Shown: one piece after another, positions 1 through 6,381 of the stretch
How positions within the stretch are numbered: position 1 is the stretch's first letter
How the letters are laid out: each line of letters opens with the position of its first letter
Source of the DNA: GCA-016700035 sp964454845
Lineage (GTDB): Bacteria > Patescibacteriota > Saccharimonadia > CAILAD01 > GCA-016700035
Assembly (NCBI GenBank): GCA_964454845.1
Contig: CAYVVS010000013.1
Location: 1-14,730 of the forward strand
Direction: 5' to 3'
DNA: 14,730 nucleotides
Made by a program: the position numbers and the translations under genes
Notes under the pieces: model-generated
What the model saw: only the letters and a program-made list of their open reading frames with translations
What the model was told of the DNA's origin: nothing
Databases searched by the model: none

Positions 1-17
1 AGTATATACCTCTCTAA

Positions 18-188
18 AATAAAAAGCTCGGCCGATGCCGAACATTAAATGGTCGAGATGAAGTAGTACTTCTCGAACTGTTCAACTATATCACGGAGCA
101 ACCGTTAATATTTGAGCAAGCCTATCATGAAATGAGACGTGCCTACTCTGATAATGAGGCTAATCGGCTCGAAGCAATCGTGTTATAA
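18..188 (+). pseudogene. Start-less open frame, possibly the decayed 3' end of a gene
   Basis: A frame of 56 codons runs from just after a TAA at 15-17 to a TAA at 186-188. Its translation looks protein-like (for example VVLLELFNYITEQP and YHEMRRAY), but there is no ATG, GTG or TTG near its beginning. The only in-frame ATG is late, near 129. Another frame reads SIYLSKIKSSADAEH from the window edge to a stop at 46-48 and may be the end of an upstream gene. A frameshift between these frames, or a small degraded element gene, would explain the pattern. No family is recognised, and chance openness cannot be excluded. Confidence 0.25.
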
Positions 189-224
189 TATGCTCATAAT
201 CATATCTAATTAAAGGGGTGTATA

Positions 225-428
225 ATGGCAAATCAAGCAGAAGTAGCAGAGTTACTCGACAATCTGGCTTCAACTGCCCCACAGGAGCCTGAGCCTCAGT
301 CACAAGAACCTGAAGTTCAGCCTCAAGAACCTCAAGAACCTCAAGAACCTCAAGTAATGACTGTAACAGATAACACTGGTAACACCGTGCAGCTGGGTGA
401 GGGTCCTACGGACCTTGTAACCAAGTAG
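225..428 (+). CDS. Small acidic Pro/Gln/Glu-repeat protein, function unknown
   Basis: The 67-residue product begins MANQAEVAELLDNLAST and continues into a low-complexity segment (about residues 20-43) made of repeated PQE units, followed by VMTVTDNTGNTVQLGEGP. The repeat is encoded by near-perfect 9-base units. The start is well supported by an AAAGGGG Shine-Dalgarno about six bases before the ATG. It lies 31 bases upstream of the HTH gene in the same direction and the two may be cotranscribed. Small acidic proteins with a Pro/Glu linker occur in phage-like modules, sometimes as virion or scaffold-associated proteins, but nothing in the sequence identifies this one. It is probably a real gene of the mobile element. 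Confidence 0.6.
   Translation: MANQAEVAELLDNLASTAPQEPEPQSQEPEVQPQEPQEPQEPQVMTVTDNTGNTVQLGEGPTDLVTK
321..356 (+). repeat. Tandem 9-base repeat encoding Pro-Gln-Glu
   Basis: The unit cctcaagaa occurs at 321-329, 330-338 and 339-347 in exact tandem, followed by a degenerate copy cctcaagta at 348-356. It stays in frame with the 225-428 gene. It probably expands and contracts by slippage, so homologues should differ in copy number by multiples of three residues. Confidence 0.8.
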
Positions 429-459
429 TTACACACTATAGGGTAATGGTGCTTGAACC

Positions 460-873
460 GTGGCTTATACAGTTGATACTAAGGCAAAGTTCATTCAGCT
501 TAGAGCTCGTGGTTATAGCTTGGCTAAGATTAGCAAAGAGCTTGGCATCAGTAAGCCAACCCTAATCAATTTTGACAAAGAGTTGAAAGAAAGAGTAAGT
601 CTAACTGCGAAAGCCGAAGAAGAGCAGCTCGCTTATGAATACAGAATATCACGCATTGGTCGCACTAGGGCTCTGATAGCTTCTCTTGATAAGGTTTGGC
701 AAGAGTTATCAAGTCGTGAACTTAGTACAGTTTCGACTGAAAGCCTAGTCAAGCAAGCAGCGACGCTCACTACGATACTGACGCATGATGAGAAAGAAGC
801 TCAAGGAGTAATAACTGGTCGAGAGATGTTGCCTGTGACTGTAATCGATTTAGGCGGGTTAACCAAAGGCTAA
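460..873 (+). CDS. Helix-turn-helix protein resembling a phage small terminase subunit
   Basis: The 137-residue protein has an N-terminal helix-turn-helix at about residues 10-38 (FIQLRARGYSLAKISKELGI, then SKPTLINFDKEL), followed by a long charged, probably coiled-coil region (about 40-75) and a C-terminal helical part. This order of an HTH and then helices is seen in small terminase subunits and other phage DNA-packaging or regulatory proteins. No large terminase is visible, so the role is inferred. The start is GTG at 460 with no clear Shine-Dalgarno; the ATG at 446 is in another frame. The gene is convergent with the restriction operon, only eight bases separating the two stops. It could instead be a transcriptional regulator or an accessory recombination factor. 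Confidence 0.6.
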   Translation: MAYTVDTKAKFIQLRARGYSLAKISKELGISKPTLINFDKELKERVSLTAKAEEEQLAYEYRISRIGRTRALIASLDKVWQELSSRELSTVSTESLVKQAATLTTILTHDEKEAQGVITGREMLPVTVIDLGGLTKG

Positions 874-881
874 CCAAAACC

Positions 882-2018
882 TTACTCAAATTTTACCCTT
901 TGATGCTCATGTTCTTTAATGGTCCATTCTAACTTCACACCCTTGCTATCATTCTGTATAACTGCAAGTTGAGGCAACCAATGAAAGACCTCTTTAGGTA
1001 AGGGAATATAAGCCCAAGGATTATGAAATACCAGCATTTTATATAGAAATTCACCAGGCTCGTGCTGAATTCTTGAGACATAAATTACAGCACTAATTCC
1101 TTTATTCTGAGGCTCAGCCATAAGAGTATTCCTCGGTGTAAGGTAGCCACTATTGTCCCGACCAACACGTGGTTTATCATCTGAGACATTGTTTGTAAAA
1201 CTTATTGTGGGGTAGCCGTATAGAGCCCTATCTATGACGGTTTCGTCTGACATAAAGTGGTCTGTGCCGTCGCAGATTGCCACTACCAAAGGTAGGTTTG
1301 TTTTTGATGAGCTGTATTTCCTTCGTTTCTTCGCAAGCGTATTTTTTAGTTTATCAACACCGGGTATACCAATCATGCCAGGTCCAGTAATTGCTTGCAC
1401 GCACCCATTCTTGAGCTTTAAATCCTCGACCTTGGCGTCGACAGTCAATTCAACACCGTTTTTGCTTAAATCTAGTCTGTTTATCTTACCGTTATCAGTC
1501 AGGTCACCAAGCCATTTTTCGATAACTTTCACAATTGGTTTAATATTTAGGTCACGGCTTGGCATGCTCCAGTAATTGAGGCTTAGCGTATAGGGCGTAG
1601 CGATATGCGTTATAGCGTTATCAAGTGCTCGCTTAGTTTTATTAGCAGCTAAAAATTCAACTTCATCGAGTTGAGTTGCCACTTCAAGAAAGAACTCCTG
1701 GTTTTCTTTTGTTATGATATGCAAGTCTGGCTTAAGCCCACTATCTGTACTGAAGTGAAGTTCTGTATGCCAGCCCTCTTCTAGGCAGAATTGGTGCAGT
1801 AGTAGCTCGTAGAATGCCCCTATGTGCTGGCCGTTGTCCTTGCTTCTAAGTCTAGCTTTTAAGTCGGGCTTATCTTCATCTGGTACATTTGCAAACCAGC
1901 CTTCGATTTGATTACGAAGGTTACTAAGTTCTTTATGCTTACATAGTGCTACGACATGAGGGTTGTCTAAATTCGTTGCACGGGGGAGCGAGTTGATAAA
2001 GTTACTATCAAAAATCAT
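882..2018 (-). CDS. PD-(D/E)XK-like protein, third gene of the restriction-modification operon
   Basis: This 378-residue protein is not assigned to a named family. Residues 65-115 resemble a PD-(D/E)XK nuclease core: a helix with E71 (GAFYELLLH), then KPD with D98, then FFLEVAT with E112. The usual lysine two residues after the last acid is alanine (A114). K126 or K128, in the next helix, might take its place, or the protein may bind DNA without cutting. The rest is mixed alpha/beta with no signal peptide or membrane segment. The start lies 19 bases after the endonuclease stop, so it should share that transcript. It may be a second nuclease, a specificity helper, or an unrelated defence gene. 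The operon position is seen; the function is not known. Confidence 0.6.
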   Translation of the reverse strand: MIFDSNFINSLPRATNLDNPHVVALCKHKELSNLRNQIEGWFANVPDEDKPDLKARLRSKDNGQHIGAFYELLLHQFCLEEGWHTELHFSTDSGLKPDLHIITKENQEFFLEVATQLDEVEFLAANKTKRALDNAITHIATPYTLSLNYWSMPSRDLNIKPIVKVIEKWLGDLTDNGKINRLDLSKNGVELTVDAKVEDLKLKNGCVQAITGPGMIGIPGVDKLKNTLAKKRRKYSSSKTNLPLVVAICDGTDHFMSDETVIDRALYGYPTISFTNNVSDDKPRVGRDNSGYLTPRNTLMAEPQNKGISAVIYVSRIQHEPGEFLYKMLVFHNPWAYIPLPKEVFHWLPQLAVIQNDSKGVKLEWTIKEHEHQRVKFE

Positions 2019-2037
2019 TGGTGATTTTCAATAAGCA

Positions 2038-2823
2038 CTAGAAAATGTTGATGCTCTCACGATAAAGCTTAGGCCAAGAGTTTTGTCGAATTCGGAATTT
2101 GGTGCCGTGATTATGCCCCGTGCGTGCGTCAAAATCTACTAAGATGGTGCCGTTTGTGAGGCATTCAAGAAAGCCGGCAAAGTTCAGTCCTTTTAACATC
2201 GTAGCGTGCTCATATTTGTAAAACTCTTTGCCATCAACTTTCTTGACAGCTGCCTGCACAAAGAAACAGTTGTTGAGCTTTGAGCCGACTTTATGCTCAA
2301 TGTCTTCAAAGCCCCAGTATGGTTGAGGGTTGAGTTCGCCTAGCCCAATCTTTTTTTCAACACCAGCTAACCACTCGGCATGTCTTGGGCTAACAGCAGA
2401 AGCATCAAAGGAAACAAGTATTTTCTTTTCGTCATAGTCGACATTAATTATAAAACCTCTATCAGTGCGTGCCATTCCGTTAATTGTTTGACGAAAGCTC
2501 ATTTCACCATCGCTATATTTATTACCAGCTTCTTTGTGAGCCCAGCCATATAGCGGCAGCAATACAGATGGCACGAACTTTAAAGCTGTTGGTGATGGCT
2601 CAGTGTGGAAAAGTGTTGTCAACGATGAGCTACCTATGCGTTGTGTTTTGAGCTCCCACTCAGCGGCATTCGGGATTGGCAGATTGTTCTCTTCAATACC
2701 AAGCAGGTCTTCGAGGGTATTGCCGACGCTGCCATGATTACCATGCCGACCGCCCTCAACCCAGCCTGCTTCAGCAATCTCATTTAGGGTCGCGATTAAG
2801 AGCTCTTTTGTATATATCTTCAT
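2038..2823 (-). CDS. MvaI/BcnI-type type II restriction endonuclease
   Basis: The 261-residue protein matches the MvaI/BcnI restriction endonuclease family, monomeric enzymes related to MutH that cut CCWGG (MvaI) or CCSGG (BcnI). The diagnostic segment is GNTLEDLLGIEENNLP (about 34-49) followed by AEWELKTQR, giving the E57-x-K59 half of the active site with E55 or E38 as possible further metal ligands. Other family-like parts are the KFVPSVLLPLYGW region and a C-terminal basic segment near GTKFRIRQNSWPKLY. The length is close to that of known members. Its ATG overlaps the methyltransferase stop by four bases (ATGA), which couples translation and makes a cognate pair very likely. The exact target cannot be read from sequence alone. 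N52 sits where an acidic residue may be expected, so activity should be checked by alignment. Confidence 0.85.
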   Translation of the reverse strand: MKIYTKELLIATLNEIAEAGWVEGGRHGNHGSVGNTLEDLLGIEENNLPIPNAAEWELKTQRIGSSSLTTLFHTEPSPTALKFVPSVLLPLYGWAHKEAGNKYSDGEMSFRQTINGMARTDRGFIINVDYDEKKILVSFDASAVSPRHAEWLAGVEKKIGLGELNPQPYWGFEDIEHKVGSKLNNCFFVQAAVKKVDGKEFYKYEHATMLKGLNFAGFLECLTNGTILVDFDARTGHNHGTKFRIRQNSWPKLYRESINIF

Positions 2824-3635
2824 GGTAATAGACTTTCTTGGATTAAGTGGTTTTTAACACGGTCATCAGCCATCTTGCAGTAGTTTTTTGAAAGCTCAAT
2901 ACCAATAAAGTCTCTGTTTAGATTTATTGCCGCGATTGCAGTTGTGCCAGAGCCCATAAACGGGTCAAGCACGACTTGGCCAGTAGTCGCTTCAATAATC
3001 CTTTCAATAAGATTTACAGGGAACGGTGCAGGGTGAGGGTTCTTCATTTCTTGACCAAACTCCCACACATCGCCAAAGCTGCTAGCTTTTGGTGCAAGCC
3101 TAAACTTAGGCTTGGCAATCATGTAGATAACTTCGTAGGTTGGTAGGAAATAGCCAGGATTGAAGTTGATACCACCCTTTCGACGCCATATAATGATTTG
3201 CCGAACTGGAAAGCCTTCAACTATGTCGTGCCTGTCTTGTAATAATCCACCTTGAACTCGCCATTTGTGATTATAGAATATGGCTCCATTTTCTTTAGTG
3301 ACGCGCAACATTTCTTTCAAGCATTCTCTTTGCCATTCGACATAGTCATCATGTGGCATATTGTCGTGGTGCTCCTCATAGCCCTGCATGAGAGCTGCAG
3401 ATGACCACTTGCCACCCCTGCCGTCTTTCATTCCGTTGCCCGTAGAGTTTTTAAGGTTATATGGGGGCGAGGTAATTACTGTGTCAATTGAGTTGTCGGG
3501 TATCTTTTTCAGGACCTCAATGACATCGCCACAGATGGTTTTATTCAAGAAGCCATCGAGTGAAGGGCTTGTAGCAGGCTCAACAGCCTGCTTCTTCGTT
3601 AACGGTTTATTAGTTTTGCCTTTAGTGGTAGTCAT
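2820..3635 (-). CDS. Type II DNA methyltransferase, beta-type, probably N4-cytosine
   Basis: The 271-residue enzyme transfers methyl from S-adenosylmethionine to DNA and should protect against the adjoining endonuclease. Catalytic motif IV is TSPPYN (about residues 55-60); SPPY is typical of N4-cytosine methyltransferases. The AdoMet motif DPFMGSGTT (about 224-232) lies C-terminal to it, the permuted beta-type order. Between them lie VDYDYVEW-like and RQIIIWRRKG segments and the probable target-recognition region. The product N4-methylcytosine would fit the MvaI/BcnI pairing, since both family enzymes cut C-rich sites. The ATG has no Shine-Dalgarno; a TATAAT on this strand ends six bases upstream, so the mRNA is probably leaderless. 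It heads the operon and is divergent from the recombinase, with their starts less than 20 bases apart. Confidence 0.9.
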   Translation of the reverse strand: MTTTKGKTNKPLTKKQAVEPATSPSLDGFLNKTICGDVIEVLKKIPDNSIDTVITSPPYNLKNSTGNGMKDGRGGKWSSAALMQGYEEHHDNMPHDDYVEWQRECLKEMLRVTKENGAIFYNHKWRVQGGLLQDRHDIVEGFPVRQIIIWRRKGGINFNPGYFLPTYEVIYMIAKPKFRLAPKASSFGDVWEFGQEMKNPHPAPFPVNLIERIIEATTGQVVLDPFMGSGTTAIAAINLNRDFIGIELSKNYCKMADDRVKNHLIQESLLP

Positions 3636-3640
3636 AGGTC

Positions 3641-3650
3641 AATTATAATT
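3641..3650. promoter_or_regulatory. Perfect palindromic shared -10 element, divergent promoter
   Basis: AATTATAATT is its own reverse complement and contains TATAAT on both strands (3644-3649 plus, 3642-3647 minus). On the minus strand exactly six bases separate the hexamer from the methyltransferase ATG at 3635. On the plus strand an ATG also begins six bases downstream, at 3656, in mirror-image position. Good -35 boxes are not evident; on plus the best is TTTAGT at 3621-3626 with 17-base spacing. The symmetry is seen; bidirectional initiation is inferred. Confidence 0.55.
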
Positions 3651-3651
3651 G

Positions 3652-5385
3652 ATGTATGGAGTTATTACATCTGTGAAGAATAATACCGACAGCAGCAATA
3701 TACTTTATGAGCTATTAAGGTCGTCTGTAGACCAAAGCAGAGCTGAGAATATTGATTTCAAGTCCCTGACCTATGCTATCTACGCCCGCAAATCAACAGT
3801 CGGTGATGAGCGACAGGAGCATAGTATCGAGGACCAGATTGCCTTATGTGTAGAGCGTGAGGTTAAGCCAAACGGGCTAAATACCATATCGCCAATACGT
3901 GAGAAGGGGTCAGCAAAAGAACCTGACATCAGGCCAAAGTTTCGGCAGCTTGTTGAAGATATTAAGAACGGAAAAATTGATGGCATTATCTCGTATCACC
4001 CCGATAGGCTCTCGCGCAATATGAAAGAGGCTGGCGAGCTTATTGATTTGCTCGACAAGGGCATATTGAAGGATTTGCGATTTGCCACATCTTCTTTTGA
4101 AAATAGCCCGACAGGCAAGATGTTGCTAGGTATTAGCTTTGTACTTTCAAAACAATATTCCGAAAACCTCAGCCAGGTAGTTACTAGGGGCAATGTGCGT
4201 GCTGCCGAAGAGCGTGGTGAGTTTATTGGTAAGCGAGTGCATGGCTACTTGATAACAAAGGACCGACGGCTTTTGCCTGATGGTGCTAATTTTATTGTTC
4301 TACGTGGTATCTTTGAGAAAAGACTTGAGGGTATGTCACAGCCCGACATTGCTAAGTGGGCAAATACACAAGGCTATCACGTTCGGCGCAGGGGCCGAGA
4401 CCCAGAGCCCTTCATTTGGGATAAAAGTACTATTTCTAAGGTGTTAAGGGACCCAGTGTATGCAGGTGTATTAAAATTCGGCAAGAGCGTAAGCCGATTG
4501 TCCGACCATTATGATTTTACACAGGCAATTAGTGAAAATGACTTTCTCAAGATTAATAAAGCTGAGAACCTAACCTCTGCAAAGATTGTTTCATCGTATC
4601 AAGGCGTAAAGTCAGGGAACATTCGTGCGGACCTACTGCGCGGTATTGTGTTCTGCTCTGCCTGCGAAAAGCCTATGACATCAGGTATAACGTCAAAGAA
4701 AAATGCTAGTGGCGAAAAATCTGAGTATTACTATTACCGATGTGAGAGTGTGGCCTGTTTAAGACGAGGGAGAAGTGTGAGAGCAAAAGTTATTGTTAAC
4801 TTTGCGATTGGGGTGCTAAACCGCTACTTATTTACCACAGAGGCAAACTACCAACATTATAAAACTGAAGCTCGTGAGCTTATGGCTGAAAGACGTATTG
4901 AGCTTGATAAGGCGATAGGCCTACTGTCAAAGCAGCTCGGTGAGAAGAGACTTGAATATAGGCGTGCCAAGGATTACGTGCTTCATGATGCAGATGGTCT
5001 TGGCAAGCACTTCGACCTCGACCAAGTAAAGAAAGAGCTTGATGACATTGAGGGCGATCTAAGAAAGCTCACGACCCAACGAAGTGAGCTAAAAGATACA
5101 ATACTCACCTATGACAAATATCTTGAACTATTTAGTAAAATTGGTGACTTAATAGAGGCGAATATAGCAAAAAGTGTTAATATGAGTGCTCTTGATGCGA
5201 TACTGCGAAAATTCTTCTCGAACTTTACTGTCGAGATAGCCGCAGACCGCACTCAACAGAGTAAAGTTGTCTCATATAAACTAAAAGAACCCTGGCAAGG
5301 GTTCATTGATAGCAACAATGTAGTTGATGGTCGGGGTGAGAGGACTCGAACCTCCGGCCTCCTGGTCCCAAACCAGGCGCGCTAG
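3652..5385 (+). CDS. Large serine recombinase (site-specific integrase)
   Basis: About 577 residues. The N-terminal resolvase domain starts at YAIYARKS (catalytic Ser in ARKS) and continues with YHPDRLSRN, holding active-site arginines. A recombinase domain follows (LRGIFEKRLEGMSQPDIAKW ending near KVLRDPVYAGVL), then a zinc ribbon (CSAC and C-x4-C near residues 336-370) and a long coiled coil (about 405-505). It catalyses integration or excision between att sites. The start is uncertain: TTG 3649, ATG 3652 or GTG 3673 are all in frame, and about 40 non-conserved residues precede the catalytic domain. No Shine-Dalgarno is visible. The last 19 or so codons are antisense to tRNA-Pro, ending in GERTRTSGLLVPNQAR, so the C-terminus is partly created by the integration site. 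Family identity is firm. Confidence 0.93.
   Translation: MYGVITSVKNNTDSSNILYELLRSSVDQSRAENIDFKSLTYAIYARKSTVGDERQEHSIEDQIALCVEREVKPNGLNTISPIREKGSAKEPDIRPKFRQLVEDIKNGKIDGIISYHPDRLSRNMKEAGELIDLLDKGILKDLRFATSSFENSPTGKMLLGISFVLSKQYSENLSQVVTRGNVRAAEERGEFIGKRVHGYLITKDRRLLPDGANFIVLRGIFEKRLEGMSQPDIAKWANTQGYHVRRRGRDPEPFIWDKSTISKVLRDPVYAGVLKFGKSVSRLSDHYDFTQAISENDFLKINKAENLTSAKIVSSYQGVKSGNIRADLLRGIVFCSACEKPMTSGITSKKNASGEKSEYYYYRCESVACLRRGRSVRAKVIVNFAIGVLNRYLFTTEANYQHYKTEARELMAERRIELDKAIGLLSKQLGEKRLEYRRAKDYVLHDADGLGKHFDLDQVKKELDDIEGDLRKLTTQRSELKDTILTYDKYLELFSKIGDLIEANIAKSVNMSALDAILRKFFSNFTVEIAADRTQQSKVVSYKLKEPWQGFIDSNNVVDGRGERTRTSGLLVPNQAR
5283..5304 (-). terminator. Hairpin terminator for tRNA-Pro, inside the recombinase gene
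   Basis: GAACCCT (5287-5293) and AGGGTTC (5298-5304) form a perfect 7-bp stem around GGCA. Read on the minus strand it is followed by TTTT (AAAA at 5283-5286) and lies 23 bases past the tRNA 3' end. It coincides with the recombinase codons for KEPWQGF. The short T-run makes it a moderate candidate. Confidence 0.5.
5328..5385. other. Probable attachment site: 3' part of tRNA-Pro overlapped by the recombinase
   Basis: The recombinase frame enters the tRNA-Pro gene at its 3' CCA and stops within the anticodon-stem side of the tRNA at 5385. Recombinases encoded right at a tRNA 3' end normally integrate there, reconstituting the tRNA from a duplicated core. The second att copy would lie beyond the left edge of the window. 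Crossover position and core length cannot be read from one copy. Confidence 0.55.
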
Positions 5386-5404
5386 CCAACTGCGCCACAC
5401 CCCG
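5328..5404 (-). tRNA. tRNA-Pro(TGG)
   Basis: A full cloverleaf can be folded: acceptor CGGGGTG (5398-5404) with CACCCCG (5332-5338), D arm GCGC with loop AGTTGGCTA, anticodon stem CCTGG/CCAGG, loop TTTGGGA with anticodon TGG at 5368-5370, and T arm GGAGG-TTCGAGT-CCTCT, where the last pair is weaker. Discriminator A at 5331 and an encoded CCA at 5328-5330. It reads proline codons CCN, mainly CCA. It is antisense to the end of the serine recombinase and is the probable integration target. Confidence 0.93.
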
Positions 5405-5416
5405 TAAAACTGCCAT

Positions 5417-5445
5417 ATTCTATCAGATATGACGGGCTATTTCAA
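5417..5445 (-). promoter_or_regulatory. Promoter of tRNA-Pro
   Basis: On the minus strand TTGAAA (5440-5445), a 17-base spacer and TAGAAT (5417-5422) stand just upstream of the tRNA 5' end at 5404. The same arrangement, TTGAAT-N17-TAGAAT, precedes tRNA-Lys. The -35 box overlaps the idi stop codon. Confidence 0.75.
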
Positions 5446-6044
5446 TCGCTGTTTGGTTGGCCTGTGAATTCTGCAAGCAGTTTGCGGAACTTGGGCTGAG
5501 CCTGTAAGAGCTGAGCTTCTTCTGCGCACCACTCGGAATATTCATTATCTTTCTGAATGTCGACGAGGAACTGTTGCCAGCTGGTCCATCGTGTTTCGGC
5601 GACCTCTTCCGGATTTGGGCTTGGCTCAACATCGTTAAATACTACTAAGACGGGGCAAAACTCATGCTCTATCACACCCTTGTGCTCGTAGCGGTAAAGA
5701 TAGTCTGGAAGCATCATGTGAATTTTCTCGGCAGGGGTATCTAAACCAAGTTCAAATTTGAGTCGGCGCTGCGCTGCAGCTTTGTAACTTTCACCACGCT
5801 GCGGATGACCACACACAGAATTACTCCATATGCCGGGCCAAGTTTTTTTGTGATGGGCGCGTTGTTGCAAGAGAAGCTCGCCGCGGCTATTGAATAAAAA
5901 TAATGAGAAGGCACGATGTAATGGGGTCTCAGTTGTATGTATGGTCGCTTTTTCAGCGAGGCCGAGGTCCTTGTCTCGTTCATCTACGAGGACGACATGT
6001 TCAATATTTTCGAGATGTTCGTCAGTTTTTGGAGTCAATATCAC
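5442..6044 (-). CDS. idi: Isopentenyl-diphosphate delta-isomerase, type I
   Basis: This cytoplasmic Nudix-fold enzyme interconverts isopentenyl and dimethylallyl diphosphate for isoprenoid synthesis. Visible features are the metal-binding histidines in IHTTETPLHRAF (spaced seven apart as in known IDIs), the catalytic cysteine in NSVCGHP, the Nudix-like helix RGESYKAAAQRRLKFELG, the catalytic and metal-binding acids in IEHEFCPV, and the conserved Trp in ETRWTSW. The length of about 200 residues is normal. The start is unclear: TTG 6068, GTG 6044 and TTG 6038 are in frame, none with a Shine-Dalgarno, and all overlap the end of the upstream DUF1801 gene in another frame. GTG 6044 was chosen; the last, TTG 6038, gives an N-terminus nearest the family norm. 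It is the last gene of the DUF1801-DUF1905 operon. Type I IDI uses Mg/Mn and no flavin. Confidence 0.9.
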   Translation of the reverse strand: MILTPKTDEHLENIEHVVLVDERDKDLGLAEKATIHTTETPLHRAFSLFLFNSRGELLLQQRAHHKKTWPGIWSNSVCGHPQRGESYKAAAQRRLKFELGLDTPAEKIHMMLPDYLYRYEHKGVIEHEFCPVLVVFNDVEPSPNPEEVAETRWTSWQQFLVDIQKDNEYSEWCAEEAQLLQAQPKFRKLLAEFTGQPNSD

Positions 6045-6369
6045 GTACTCGCAGGTTGATAATTTCAAGGATTAAATTTTCTGGCAGCGGCTTTTCCAGC
6101 GTAAACTGAATCGTCCCCTTGGCGGTTTTGTAGTCTTTGAGTTTTGCTGCTAATTCCTCGGTTGGCCCAGATGTGGGGAAGAGGCTCATGTGATCTTTAA
6201 AAGCCGCGAAGTGAAGAAGATTTTTCCCTTTATACGTCATGGTTGGCATGCCATAAGAAATTTTTTCCTCGGCAGTGGGAATGGCTTTTTTGGTGATAGC
6301 GCGAATTCGTTCGAGCTGAGCACGTTGTGCTGAGTCAATATTTTCTAAATAGGTATCTATGGCTGTCAT
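6022..6369 (-). CDS. DUF1801 (YdhG/Fra-like) protein, second copy
   Basis: This 115-residue protein begins MTAIDTYLENIDSAQRAQLE and contains the usual DUF1801 features: AEEKISYGMPTMTYKGKNLLHFAAFKDHMSLFP written in parts as EEKISYGMPT, KNLLHFAAFK and HMSLFPTSGP, then the C-terminal TIQFTLEKPLP. The fold is frataxin-like, and the B. subtilis relative YdhG/Fra has been described as an iron chaperone. That role is family knowledge, not shown here. A longer frame upstream was rejected because the family start is at 6369. There TATAAT stands exactly six bases before the ATG and overlaps the stop of the DUF1905 gene, so it may also be transcribed on its own as a leaderless mRNA. Its 3' end overlaps the idi start region. 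Confidence 0.85.
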   Translation of the reverse strand: MTAIDTYLENIDSAQRAQLERIRAITKKAIPTAEEKISYGMPTMTYKGKNLLHFAAFKDHMSLFPTSGPTEELAAKLKDYKTAKGTIQFTLEKPLPENLILEIINLRVRDIDSKN

Positions 6370-6375
6370 GCTCGC

Positions 6376-6381
6376 ATTATA
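6376..6381 (-). promoter_or_regulatory. Internal -10 element (extended) for a leaderless DUF1801 transcript
   Basis: On the minus strand TGGTATAAT is an extended -10 whose hexamer ends six bases before the ATG at 6369. TTGAAC at 6397-6402 could be a -35, though only 15 bases away. The element overlaps the TAA of the preceding gene (6377-6379). Confidence 0.5.

Larger units (their letters stand above)
1..5330. mobile_element. End of an integrated element carrying a restriction-modification system and a serine recombinase
   Basis: Positions 1-5330 combine genes typical of an integrated element: a terminase-like helix-turn-helix protein, a restriction-modification operon and a large serine recombinase. 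The recombinase reading frame ends inside tRNA-Pro on the opposite strand, the usual sign of integration at a tRNA 3' end. The right boundary is therefore placed near the tRNA 3' terminus. The left boundary is not in the window. Past the tRNA the genes become chromosomal in type (idi, hisS, tRNAs). The extent is inferred; only the junction is seen. Confidence 0.65.

Noticed and set aside
184..189. TATAAT as promoter of the 225-428 gene
   Set aside because: The hexamer is perfect but overlaps a possible coding end and no -35-like box was found at 16-18 bases, so it was left out of the feature list.
321..356. CRISPR or other short-repeat array
   Set aside because: The repeats are 9-base in-frame tandem units without spacers, inside a coding region.
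874..881. Terminator between the converging 460-873 and 882-2018 genes
   Set aside because: Only eight bases separate the stops and no hairpin with a T-run is present; the nearby TAACCAAA direct repeat looks fortuitous.
1234..1575. 113-residue open frame on plus
   Set aside because: It is a shadow of the 882-2018 gene and has no promoter or ribosome site.
882..5330. Depletion of CCWGG or CCSGG sites as a sign of the restriction target
   Set aside because: Several CCAGG, CCTGG and CCGGG sites were seen by eye; no depletion can be claimed without a count against expectation.
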